Source: VXYL01 sp963666465
GTDB lineage: Bacteria; Pseudomonadota; Gammaproteobacteria; Pseudomonadales; Azotimanducaceae
Assembly (NCBI GenBank): GCA_963666465.1
Contig: OY762824.1
Coordinates: 2,666,001-2,730,000 of the forward strand
Reading direction: 5' to 3'
DNA: 64,000 nt
Shown in pieces: positions 39,643-47,849 of this stretch. Position 1 is the first letter of the stretch; each line of letters starts with the position of its first letter. The position numbers were made by a program, and so were the translations under genes. Below the pieces are notes generated by a model. The model worked only from the letters and a program-made list of their open reading frames with translations. It ran no database searches and had not been told where the DNA came from.

Positions 39643-40967
39643 CCGAAGATGCCCCCGACAACGCCCGCCTCGGGCAACATCGAGAGGAGGACGATGTGGC
39701 GCTGACCTTGCTGCACACCGCAGACTGGCACCTCGGGCGCCGCTTCCCGGCGTTCGGGCGCGAGCAGGAACTGCGCCTCACCCGCGCCCGGCTCGATGCC
39801 GTGGGACGCATCCTCGACCTCGCCGAGAGTCGCAACGTCGATGCCGTGCTCTGCGCCGGGGACCTGTTCGACCATCCGAATCCGGCGCAGGAGTGGTGGG
39901 ACGGCGCGCTCCAGGAGTTCACCCGCCGCAACTGGCAGCGCCCGGTGGTGCTCTTGCCGGGCAACCACGATCCGCTGACGCCAAACTCGCTCTATCACCC
40001 GTCGCATCCGTTCCGTTCGCGGCTGCCGGACTACGTTCATGTGGTGGATGCCAAGGGCTGGGAGCTGGCGCTCGGCGAGGGCGCAGTGGTGGTGGGCTCG
40101 CCGTGCCTTTCCCACGCCGGACAAACCGACCTCGCGGCCTCGCTGCCGCACCGGGCCCAGGACGACCACCGCATCCGCATTGGCCTGGTGCATGGGCAGA
40201 CGTTCGACATCGAGGGGCACCAGACCAACTTCCCCATCGCCCGCGGAACCGCCGACGAGCACGGCTTCGACTATCTCGCCATCGGCGACACCCACGCCTT
40301 TCGCGATGTCGAACCGGACGCCGCCGCGCCCACGGTCTATCCCGGCGCCCCGGAGGCCACCAACTTCGGCGAACGCGACACCGGCAACGTGGCGCTGGTG
40401 TTCTTCCCCCTCGATCGGCGTCGCCGCGCCATCGTCCGCAAGGAGCCGGTGGGCACGTGGAACTGGCGCCAGGAGACCTGCACGTCGCTTTCCGCCTTGC
40501 GGGCGCTGCGGACGGATCCCAGGCTGCGCCGCACGGTGCTGCGGCTGAAGCTCGACATGGAACTGCCGATGGCGGAATACGACGAGGCCGAACGCATCCT
40601 CGCCGAACTCGCGGGGTCCATGGCGGCGACGCCCCGGGTGGGCGTGCTGGAGGTGCAGCGGGAGGACCTTCGCCTGACGGCGGACGCACCGCTCGAACTC
40701 GACCCCAGCTTGCCGGACGTGCTGAAAGAGGCTGCGGAGCGGCTCCGGGCAAGGGCGGAGACCGAGCCGGACGTGGCCGGCCGCGCTCTGCATCATCTGT
40801 ATCGACTCATCAAGGAGCCTTCAGCCGGGGAAGCTTCCTCGACCGCTGACGCGCAGGGAAGTTCGGGCATGTCCCCCGTCGCCGGAGGCGTACTTCCATG
40901 CAAGCCTGCCGTGTCGTCGTCGTCCTTGTCGCCTTCGTCGCCCGCTTCGCAAGAACCGGCGGCCTGA
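39639..40967 (+). CDS. Mre11/SbcD-like metallophosphoesterase nuclease
   Basis: A 442-residue DNA exonuclease-type calcineurin-fold protein. Metal-binding motifs in order: HTADWHLG (Asp29, His31), AGDLFDHP (Asp75), LLPGNHDP (Asn109, His110), GLVHGQTFD and GDTHAFRD. GTG at 39639 overlaps the helicase stop (GTGA). A GTG at 39696 would start at the family-like ALTLLHTADWHL. The last 50 residues are unusual: repeat B (40814-40905) is translated in frame from LIKEPSAGEASSTADA to VLPCK, then a Ser-rich tail. It is most likely the nuclease partner of the ATPase four bases downstream, as in SbcCD or Mre11-Rad50. Confidence 0.88.
   Translation: MTEDAPDNARLGQHREEDDVALTLLHTADWHLGRRFPAFGREQELRLTRARLDAVGRILDLAESRNVDAVLCAGDLFDHPNPAQEWWDGALQEFTRRNWQRPVVLLPGNHDPLTPNSLYHPSHPFRSRLPDYVHVVDAKGWELALGEGAVVVGSPCLSHAGQTDLAASLPHRAQDDHRIRIGLVHGQTFDIEGHQTNFPIARGTADEHGFDYLAIGDTHAFRDVEPDAAAPTVYPGAPEATNFGERDTGNVALVFFPLDRRRRAIVRKEPVGTWNWRQETCTSLSALRALRTDPRLRRTVLRLKLDMELPMAEYDEAERILAELAGSMAATPRVGVLEVQREDLRLTADAPLELDPSLPDVLKEAAERLRARAETEPDVAGRALHHLYRLIKEPSAGEASSTADAQGSSGMSPVAGGVLPCKPAVSSSSLSPSSPASQEPAA
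40814..40905 (-). repeat. Repeat B, copy 3, coding for the nuclease C-terminus
   Basis: Minus-orientation copy relative to 21413-21504. It retains the GGAAGT/ACTTCC arms and the AGCCTTCAGCCGGGGAAGC arm, with more divergence in the centre. It is read through in frame by the nuclease gene. Confidence 0.8.
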
Positions 40968-40971
40968 CGCC

Positions 40972-43900
40972 ATGTGGATTCGCCGACTGGAAGTGACCCA
41001 CTGTGCCGGCATCGCCGCCGCCGGCATCGACTTCGAGCCGGGGCTGAACGTGCTGCACGGCCCCAACGAGCTCGGCAAGTCGAGCCTCGTCGCCGCCATC
41101 CGGGCGGCGCTGTTGCTGCAATCGTCCTCCTCCGCGGCCGCGGGCCTGCTCGACTGGAACAGCGTCGATCCGCCCACCACCACCCTCGTGCTGGAACAGG
41201 AGCCGGGGCGCATCTGGAAGGTGCGCAAGGAGTTCGGGCGCGGCGGCCATGCCTATCTCGACTTCTCCCGCGACGGCAAGGAGTTCCAGGCGGAACACCG
41301 GGGCCGGGAGGTGGAAGGCAGCCTGCAGCGGATTCTGCGCTGGGGCATCGAGGCGCCGGGCGGGCGCGGCGGCCGCCGCGGCATGCCCTCGTCCCTCATC
41401 ACCACGGCGCTGCTGGGGGAGCAAAGCGATGTGGTGGGCATCCTCCACCGGAGCCTGGCCGACGACCCGAGCGCCTCTGGCCGGGAACGCCTTGCCGAGG
41501 CATTGCAGGCACTGGCGGAAGACCCTCGCTTCAAGCAGGTGGTGAACGCAGTGCAGACCAAGGTGGACGAGGCGTTCACCGGCACCGGCAGGAAGCGCAC
41601 CGGGCGGGGCTCGCCATGGGCAGACATCCGGCAACAGCGAGAGAACGCCGCGGCGCGGGAACGGGACATCCGCCGGCAGGTGGACGAAAGCCACGGCGTC
41701 CGCGAACGGGTGGAGCGGTTGAACGCGCAGTTGCTCGATGCGCGAGCCGAGGCGGAACGCTTGGCCGACACCCTGAAGCATCGTCGCCAGCGCGATGCAG
41801 CCGAACGGGCGCTCGGTGCCGCGCAAGCTGCCTTCGACCATGTCCAAGGCATCGTCAAGCGGCTTGCGGAGAACGAACAAGCCGTGCAGGCGGCCAGCGC
41901 CACGGCGCGGCGACTTGATGCTGACCGTTCTCAACTCGACGCTGCCTTGAACGAGTTGGCACCCCAGGCGGAGGCTGCCAGAGAGCGGGTGCGGGAGCTC
42001 GAGTCGGGTGCCGAGGAACAGCAGCGGCGCGGGCGGGAACAAGAGGCCGAAATCCGCCGCCTGGAGATCGAAGGCAGGCAGAAAGCGCACGAAACCCGCG
42101 TTGCGGAAGCCCGGCGTCTGGCTGCAGTCGCAGAGGAAATCGCCACCGGCCGCAAGGCCATCGAGGCGCTCGATGCGAAGCTTGCGGGCAACACCGAGCT
42201 CGTCGAGCAAGCCCGAGACGCCAACGACGAGGACATTGCCGACATTGAGGAACTCGAACTCAAGCGCGACGTGGTGCGCCACCTCACCGCCAGCAGCGCC
42301 CTTGCGGCCGCCGTTCGGGACCGGGATGCGGCGCGCTCGCTTGCCGATCAGGCGGCGGAACAGGATCGTCGCGCGGCCGCCGTGCGCGAGGAAGCCGCAG
42401 AGCTCAACGCGCCCGACGAAGGCGAGATGGAACGCCTGCGGCAGGCGCAGTCCGACTGGCAAATGGCCCAGGCCAAGCTTTCCGTCGGCTTCGTCGCGGA
42501 GGTGACTTTCGCCAGCGCCCAAGACGCCCAGGCGCAGGTGGATGGCGAGCCGCGCTCGCTGACGTTCGACGCCGGCAAGGCCGCCATCGAGGCCGAGCGG
42601 GAACTCACCCTGACGATTCCCGACATCGCCACCTTCCGCGTCCGTGGCGGTGGCGCGAACCTTCGGTCGGAGGCGGATGCGGCGGAGCGGCTTTGGCGGG
42701 ACGCATCGAATGCCGTTTTCGGTCGCACCGGCTGCGACTCGCTCGATGCGCTGGTGGATCTCAAGGACCGGGCGGATGCCATGCTCGCCGAGGCCCGCGA
42801 TCGCGCCCGCGATGCGGAGACCAAACGACAGCTCGCAGGCGGATTGGACGGCCTCGAACAACGCGTGGCGAGCGCGGAGGCGGCGGCGGGAACGCTGCGC
42901 GACGCCATCGAGGAGTGTCTCGACGGCGAAGAGACCATCGAGGGTTTCGCCGAGGAAGTCGAAAACGACGAGATTTTCGCCCACTGGGACGACGCGGCCT
43001 GGAGCGAGGCGATCGCTCTGCGAACCGAGGAACTGCGCAAACGCGAAAGGCTCTGCGACCGGTTGGACAACGAGATGCAGGGCGACAGGCGCGAAAGCGT
43101 CCGCCTGCGGGAGGAGCTTGCCGCCAGGGAAGCCCGCCTGAAGGCGGCAGTGGAGCAGGCGGGGGATTGGCAAGCGACCCTGGCAGGCGCGGAGGCGGAG
43201 GCGGCGCGTCTGGCCGGCGAGCGGAAAGCGGTCGAAACCGAGCTCGAAGCCATCCGCACCGAGGCGACCACCCCGGTGGAGGCCGCCCGCGAAGCGCTGG
43301 AGAAAGCGGAACGATGCCTTTCCGAGGCACAGCAGGCAAGGCAGGAGAAAGCGGACGCTCTCGCCGCGGCGCAAACGGAGCTCGCCCGCCGGCAAGGCGA
43401 AACCGGCCCTTTGCGCGCCAATGCGGAAGGGCAAGACCTCGACGCCGCGAGGGCGGCGCTAGAGACGGCAACCCGGGCCCTCGCACAACTGCCAGCCACG
43501 GAAGATGTGACCGACATCCGCGAAGCCGAACGCCAAGCCGAACGCATGCGGCAGCTCGTGGCGGAGCTCGAGTCGGAGCTCAGCAAGGCCCAAGGCGCCC
43601 TCGAACAGATGGGCGGTCAGGTGCTCGACGAGCAGCGCGAGCAGGTAGAGGAGACCGTGAGGGCCCTCGACAGCCGCGAACGCGAACTCGAATTCGACTA
43701 CAAGGCCTGGCGGCTGCTCGGCGACACCCTGGCCGAAGCCAACGAGGCCAGCGCCGCCCATCTCGGCAACGCCCTCGTGGAACCGGTGAGCCGGCGCATG
43801 GGCACCCTCACCGGCGGCCGCTACGGCGACATCGCCATCGGTCCGCAGCTCAACGCCACCGGCATCGAACTCGCCGGCGGCGACCGCCCCTTCGTCAGCC

Positions 43901-44322
43901 TGTCCATCGGCACCCAAGAGCAGATCGCCCTCCTCCTCCGCCTCGCCATCGCCGAGGCCCTGGGCACCTTCGTGATCCTGGACGACCAACTCACCCAATC
44001 CGACCAGGGCCGCATGAGCGCCATGCACGACGTCCTGCTGGCCGCCGCCGAGCAGGTGCAAGTCGTCATCTTCACCTGCCACCCGACCGACTACCCCACG
44101 AGCAACGCCCGCATGGTGGACCTGACCGACCACATCCGCCGCAGCGACCCGCCGGGCACCACCGCCCAGGCGACGCAACCGATCGCTGGCCCAGCAACCT
44201 CCGACCACCCAACGGAGGAAGCACCGCCAACTCCCCAAAACCGCCGCCGAAGCCGCCGCACCCGCGACACCGAACCCCTCGACGCTGCCACGGCCCTGAA
44301 GGACTCGATGAACAACCGCTAA
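40972..44322 (+). CDS. Rad50/SbcC-like AAA ATPase without a zinc hook
   Basis: A 1116-residue SMC-like ATPase. N-terminus MWIRRLEVTHCAGIAAAGID with Walker A HGPNELGKSSLVAA (29-42). About 750 residues of coiled coil rich in Glu/Ala/Arg follow. The C-terminal half-site has signature SLSIGTQEQIALLLRLAIAE (about 978) and Walker B with D-loop FVILDDQLTQSDQGRM (about 999). No CxxC zinc-hook motif occurs in the coiled coil, unlike Rad50/SbcC, which makes it closer to YhaN-like ATPases. The ATG lies four bases after the nuclease stop. Together they should form a DNA-end or structure-processing complex, with the helicase upstream. Confidence 0.87.
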   Translation: MWIRRLEVTHCAGIAAAGIDFEPGLNVLHGPNELGKSSLVAAIRAALLLQSSSSAAAGLLDWNSVDPPTTTLVLEQEPGRIWKVRKEFGRGGHAYLDFSRDGKEFQAEHRGREVEGSLQRILRWGIEAPGGRGGRRGMPSSLITTALLGEQSDVVGILHRSLADDPSASGRERLAEALQALAEDPRFKQVVNAVQTKVDEAFTGTGRKRTGRGSPWADIRQQRENAAARERDIRRQVDESHGVRERVERLNAQLLDARAEAERLADTLKHRRQRDAAERALGAAQAAFDHVQGIVKRLAENEQAVQAASATARRLDADRSQLDAALNELAPQAEAARERVRELESGAEEQQRRGREQEAEIRRLEIEGRQKAHETRVAEARRLAAVAEEIATGRKAIEALDAKLAGNTELVEQARDANDEDIADIEELELKRDVVRHLTASSALAAAVRDRDAARSLADQAAEQDRRAAAVREEAAELNAPDEGEMERLRQAQSDWQMAQAKLSVGFVAEVTFASAQDAQAQVDGEPRSLTFDAGKAAIEAERELTLTIPDIATFRVRGGGANLRSEADAAERLWRDASNAVFGRTGCDSLDALVDLKDRADAMLAEARDRARDAETKRQLAGGLDGLEQRVASAEAAAGTLRDAIEECLDGEETIEGFAEEVENDEIFAHWDDAAWSEAIALRTEELRKRERLCDRLDNEMQGDRRESVRLREELAAREARLKAAVEQAGDWQATLAGAEAEAARLAGERKAVETELEAIRTEATTPVEAAREALEKAERCLSEAQQARQEKADALAAAQTELARRQGETGPLRANAEGQDLDAARAALETATRALAQLPATEDVTDIREAERQAERMRQLVAELESELSKAQGALEQMGGQVLDEQREQVEETVRALDSRERELEFDYKAWRLLGDTLAEANEASAAHLGNALVEPVSRRMGTLTGGRYGDIAIGPQLNATGIELAGGDRPFVSLSIGTQEQIALLLRLAIAEALGTFVILDDQLTQSDQGRMSAMHDVLLAAAEQVQVVIFTCHPTDYPTSNARMVDLTDHIRRSDPPGTTAQATQPIAGPATSDHPTEEAPPTPQNRRRSRRTRDTEPLDAATALKDSMNNR

Positions 44323-44390
44323 GGGGCCAAGCTTGGCGCGCCACGTTAACTGGTCAAGCAACCGGTTGGAGGATCGAAGGAGCGTGCAGG

Positions 44391-44669
44391 GGGCAGTGTC
44401 TGGCGCCGTCCTCCAGAGCTCCGGGGGGAGGGCGTCCCGCCCTCCATCGCGCCGCAAGGCGCGCGCCGTCAGGCACCGCGCCCGCAAGGGCGCGCAGGGC
44501 ACATCGCGGCATGCGCAGGGAGGACGCGCCTGACGGGCGGGACGCCCTCCCTCCCTATCCTCCCTCCCTATCCTCCCTCCCTATAGAGAGTGGTCCCGGC
44601 AGGCAAAATCGACCCAGCCGCCAGCTGCTGACGGCCATGCGCCACGTCAGGCAAATTCAAGGCGAGACA
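44391..44669 (+). mobile_element. Miniature element M, copy 3 (without repeat A)
   Basis: Shares GCAGTGTCTGGCGCCGTCC, the GGAGGGCGTCCCGCCCTCC hairpin and GAGTGGTCCCGGCAGGCAAA with the other copies. It also has a CTCCCTATC-type triple repeat (44549-44583). The right end reads GGCGAGACAC rather than GTGAGACAC. The block GCCACGTCAGGCAAATTC (44641-44658) is the empty site for repeat A. The left terminal repeat is not visible. Confidence 0.65.
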
Positions 44670-44777
44670 CTGCCCACCAACTTGAACATCGACGATGAGG
44701 CATGTGCCGACATCATGCGCCGCTACGGACTCCGATCAAGGCGCGAGGCGATCGCATTCGCTCGCGCCTTCGGCTAG
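44637..44777 (+). pseudogene. VapB-type antitoxin fragment fused to element M
   Basis: TNLNIDDEACADIMRRYGLR followed by SRREAIAFARAFG and a stop at 44777 resembles the N-terminal DNA-binding part of VapB-like antitoxins (T-N-I-x-I-D-D-E...GL.(S/T)(K/R)REA). The only in-frame ATG nearby (44637) lies in element M, so the natural start was replaced. The C-terminal toxin-binding part is absent and no VapC gene follows. It ends face to face with the gene at 44774-45460. Confidence 0.5.
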
Positions 44778-45460
44778 GGGGTGGTGGTTGTGGGAGAGGC
44801 GACTGGTTCGGCGAGGTCGGGGGTGGTGGCGATTGGAGTGCAGCGGCAGTTGGAGGCGTGGGAGGTTTGGACTCGGGCCCAGACCAGGTCGGGGTCGGCG
44901 CCCATGGGGTAATCCTTGCGGATTTCGATGGTTTCGGCGACTTCGCGGGACCAGGACTCGTGGAACTCGTGGGTGTTGATCTCGCCGTCTGCGGCGCGGG
45001 TTCGCATTCGGATGCGGTAATCGCCGCTGGAGGCGGGGCAGCCGTCGTGGCGGATGGTGGTGTCGATGCGCACCTTGTCGTACATCTGGGCGTAGGAGAT
45101 GGAGAGGTCTGCCTGGCATTCGGGCTGGAAGGTCTTGGGCTGGAAGGTGGTAGCGTATTCCCACTTGAGTTCGCGGCCCAGGCCCAAGTCCAGCGTCTCT
45201 TCCCTCCTGCCCTCGAAGATCACCTTGTTGAAGCCGCCGAACTTCTCGTTTACGCCGCGGCGGTTCTTCTCCTCCTTCTTCTCCTCCACTTCCTTCGGGT
45301 CCCGCGCCGCACGGTCGATGGTCATGGTGAATCGTCCCGGTGGCGCGGCCTCTGCCGCTTCGGAAGCCTCCTCGGCGGTGGTCGCGAGCCCTATCGCGGC
45401 GACCGCCAGGGCCAGCAGCGCTCGGCGACACATGGCGGGGACGGCTTTCGGCGTGGTCAT
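44774..45460 (-). CDS. Secreted hypothetical protein
   Basis: A 228-residue protein from ATG 45460 with a signal peptide (MCRRALLALAVAAIGLATTA). A charged linker (KEVEEKKEEKNRRG) follows, then a likely beta-rich domain (NKVIFEGRREETLDLGLGRE, QADLSISYAQMYDKVRIDT). The C-terminal part has Cys residues (HDGCPASSGDY, ASNCRCTP) that could form disulfides in the periplasm. No family is recognised. The 59-base gap separates it from the acetyltransferase upstream on the same strand. Confidence 0.65.
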   Translation of the reverse strand: MTTPKAVPAMCRRALLALAVAAIGLATTAEEASEAAEAAPPGRFTMTIDRAARDPKEVEEKKEEKNRRGVNEKFGGFNKVIFEGRREETLDLGLGRELKWEYATTFQPKTFQPECQADLSISYAQMYDKVRIDTTIRHDGCPASSGDYRIRMRTRAADGEINTHEFHESWSREVAETIEIRKDYPMGADPDLVWARVQTSHASNCRCTPIATTPDLAEPVASPTTTTP

Positions 45461-45519
45461 GGCTTCCGTCTCGATTGCGCTTGGACGTGGGGCGAGTCCT
45501 GCCTGCGCCCCACTCCCAA

Positions 45520-46737
45520 TCAAAAGTGGTCCGGGCAATGCGGCGCATGATGGGTGGCGAAGAGCGCATCCGCTTGCGCCACCGCGGCGGCGTCCCCTTC
45601 CAGCAATCCCCAGCCGCGCAGGCGGGTGGCGGAGTGGCGACCGCACCAGAGCGAGCATAGCGCCTTGGCGTCGAGGGTGAGGTCCGCGCTGCCCGAACCG
45701 CGCGTCACGCGCGCTCCTTCGCGGCCCGTCTCCACCTTCCAGGAACCGTCGTTCCAAGGCGCCAGCGCATCATCCGCCAGCGCCAGCGTAATCTCGCCCT
45801 CGCGGCCGTAGCCGCGCCCGGCAAGGGCCTTCGGCGCGTCCACCACGCGATACCACGCACCTTCGCGATCCACCGCGCGCAGCATCCTTGGCTCGAAGAA
45901 GAACTCCTGCGCCGGTTCGTCCAAGGGGGCGCCGTTCCAGCGCACCCGGCCCACCAGATCGTGGCGGCCGAGGAAGCTCCACAGCGAGCGCCAGGCATCC
46001 TGGTTCAGCCACACGAGGTCGCGGACGACGATCTCCTGCGAGCGTGCCGGATGCTCCACCTTGCCGGCGCGCAGGGTGTAGATGACATAGCCCTGCTCTG
46101 CGCCGGCGGCGTCGGAGCTCACCGCCACCCAGATGGGCCCCTCTGCCTCCACCGGCGCCAGGGCGTTCTGCAGCCACAGCGCCTTGGCGCGATGCAGGTA
46201 GCAGATGCGGTCGGCGATATAGGCGATGTAGATGCGCTTGACGGTGTCGTAGGCATCCTCCACCGGGATGCGGCGCACATCGCCCGAGCCTTCGTTGCCG
46301 TCGAAGAAGCGGATGTCGGCAGTGTCCACGGAGTATTGCCGCAGCATGGTGGTGAGCGCATAGCCATAGCGTTGATAGATGGCGGCCTGCGATGCCCAGA
46401 GCGCCGCCATCGGCTGACCGGCCTCGTGCATGCGTTCGAACGCCTCGGTGTGGATGCGGCGCACGAGGCCCTGGCGGCGGTATTCCGGCTCGGTGCCGAT
46501 GGTGGAAACCCCGGCCAGCGGCATGGCGTTGCCGTTGGCGCGCATGGTGAACGGGATGTTGCTGAAGCTCGACGCCATCTTGCCGTCCACGAAGGCGCAC
46601 AGGGTCCAGTCTGGCAGGTTGGCGGTGGCGACGGTGTTGTTGGGGCCGTCGCCGAAGCTGCCGCCATAGACATAGCCGCCGAGGATGCCCATGTCGCCCA
46701 TCTCGCTGGCGGTGGCGGGGCGGATTTCCACGTTCAT
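45520..46737 (-). CDS. Eis-like GNAT N-acetyltransferase
   Basis: A 405-residue protein with the Eis architecture: N-terminal GNAT domain (ATASEMGDMGILGGYVYGGS, AGVSTIGTEPEYRRQGLVRR with the acetyl-CoA loop, FERMHEAGQPMAALWASQAA, YQRYGYALTTMLRQYSV), a second degenerate GNAT domain and a C-terminal sterol-carrier-like domain (LTLDAKALCSLWCGRHSATR). Eis proteins acetylate amines of aminoglycosides or peptides; the substrate here is unknown. Its ATG overlaps the stop of the PEP-mutase-like gene (ATGA), so the two are co-translated. Confidence 0.88.
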   Translation of the reverse strand: MNVEIRPATASEMGDMGILGGYVYGGSFGDGPNNTVATANLPDWTLCAFVDGKMASSFSNIPFTMRANGNAMPLAGVSTIGTEPEYRRQGLVRRIHTEAFERMHEAGQPMAALWASQAAIYQRYGYALTTMLRQYSVDTADIRFFDGNEGSGDVRRIPVEDAYDTVKRIYIAYIADRICYLHRAKALWLQNALAPVEAEGPIWVAVSSDAAGAEQGYVIYTLRAGKVEHPARSQEIVVRDLVWLNQDAWRSLWSFLGRHDLVGRVRWNGAPLDEPAQEFFFEPRMLRAVDREGAWYRVVDAPKALAGRGYGREGEITLALADDALAPWNDGSWKVETGREGARVTRGSGSADLTLDAKALCSLWCGRHSATRLRGWGLLEGDAAAVAQADALFATHHAPHCPDHF

Positions 46738-47654
46738 TGGGTTCTCTCTGATGGCTGAAAGGGCGGTGCATGCGTTGCCCCTGCGGGGTTGGCTGAGGAT
46801 TCCGTGGTGGCGTCTTCGATGGCGTAAAGGGGGGCAAGGCCGGCGAGGTCTGCCAGGGTGCGATAGGTGGCGAAGACGGCGTCGCGGTCCACTCCGGTGC
46901 TGCCTTCGGCGATGAAGCGGCCATAGGCTTGCTGGACTGCCTGCACGGCCAACACTTGCGCCGTGAAGGGATCCACCACCAAGGACCAGCCGAGTTCGCG
47001 CCAGTCGGCGGCGCTTCGGGCATCGAGGGAGGTGATGGTGGCGAGGGGGCCGTTGACTTCCCGTGCCGCCGATGCCCATTGCGCCTGTGTCGCCGGCATC
47101 AGCATGAGCAGGTCCGCGCCGGCTTCCCGATACAGATTGGCGCGCTGCACGGCGGCTTCCCAGGACTCGTTTCGCGCCGCCCCGGTGCGGGCGATGATGA
47201 GGAAGTTGTCGCTTCGCCTCGCGCCGGCGGCGAATTCGATCTTGGCGGCCATCTCCTCGGCGGCAATCAGATGCTCGATGCCGCGGTGGTGGCTGACCCG
47301 CTTCGGCGCCACCTGATCCTCGATCTCGATGGCGGCGGCGCCTGTCGCCTCCGCCTCGCGGATCGTCCGCGCCATGTGGACGGCATCGCCAAAGCCGACC
47401 CCGCCATCAACGATCACCGCGAGTTCTTCGGGCGGGAAATGCACGGTGATGTGGCGCACCACGTCGGTGAGTTCCGTCAGCGTCAACAAGGCCTCGCTGA
47501 CGCCGTGGGCATAGCCGAGCGCGCCGCCGCTGACATACACCGCGCCGAACCCGGCCCGCGCCGCGATGCGGGCGGTGAGGGCGTCGAGCGCGAGCGGCGC
47601 GAACACGGTCTCGCCGGCGTCGATGCGCGCGCCCAGGGTCGCCGCCTCGGTCAT
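46734..47654 (-). CDS. Isocitrate lyase/PEP mutase superfamily protein
   Basis: A 306-residue TIM-barrel enzyme of the superfamily that makes or breaks C-C or C-P bonds next to a carboxylate. Visible are FAPLALDALTARIAARAGFG, VYVSGGALGYAHG, the metal-binding VIVDGGVGFGDAVHMARTI, IEIEDQVAPKRVSHHRG and IIARTGAARNESWEAAVQRA. The lyase signature K-K-C-G-H is replaced by K-R-V-S-H, lacking the catalytic Cys. It is therefore not an isocitrate or methylisocitrate lyase and may act as a decarboxylase or hydrolase. It is coupled by a 4-base overlap to the Eis-like gene. Confidence 0.82.
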   Translation of the reverse strand: MTEAATLGARIDAGETVFAPLALDALTARIAARAGFGAVYVSGGALGYAHGVSEALLTLTELTDVVRHITVHFPPEELAVIVDGGVGFGDAVHMARTIREAEATGAAAIEIEDQVAPKRVSHHRGIEHLIAAEEMAAKIEFAAGARRSDNFLIIARTGAARNESWEAAVQRANLYREAGADLLMLMPATQAQWASAAREVNGPLATITSLDARSAADWRELGWSLVVDPFTAQVLAVQAVQQAYGRFIAEGSTGVDRDAVFATYRTLADLAGLAPLYAIEDATTESSANPAGATHAPPFQPSERTQ

Positions 47655-47740
47655 GGCGCCACCCCCAGAGACGGTTTCGCAACCATCGCTCTTTCAAGCC
47701 CCCCCGAATGCGAACGGTCACGGCTATGCTAGCCGTGGCT

Positions 47741-47825
47741 GCGAGCGAATGCGAGCATGAAGACCAGCGGTTGCGCAAGCAGCTACCGGGCGCGCTCGCA
47801 ACAGGGTCAGGGCGCGCCACGGCAT
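47741..47825. repeat. Repeat D, copy 2
   Basis: GCGAGCGAATGCGAGC followed by GAAGACCAGC and a GGGCGCGC region resembles 6541-6612. It lies in the leader of the serine hydrolase gene. Similarity is partial. Confidence 0.4.
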
Positions 47826-47849
47826 CGGCAAACGGCGAGGGGGAATCAC

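Noticed and set aside
36655..44322. DISARM system
   Set aside because: The helicase resembles DrmD, but DrmA, DrmB, DrmC and the methylase are absent.
42693..44777. A 694-codon plus-strand frame through the Rad50-like gene
   Set aside because: Only its last 30 codons (VapB-like) are real; the rest is a Gly/Arg-rich shadow of the ATPase.
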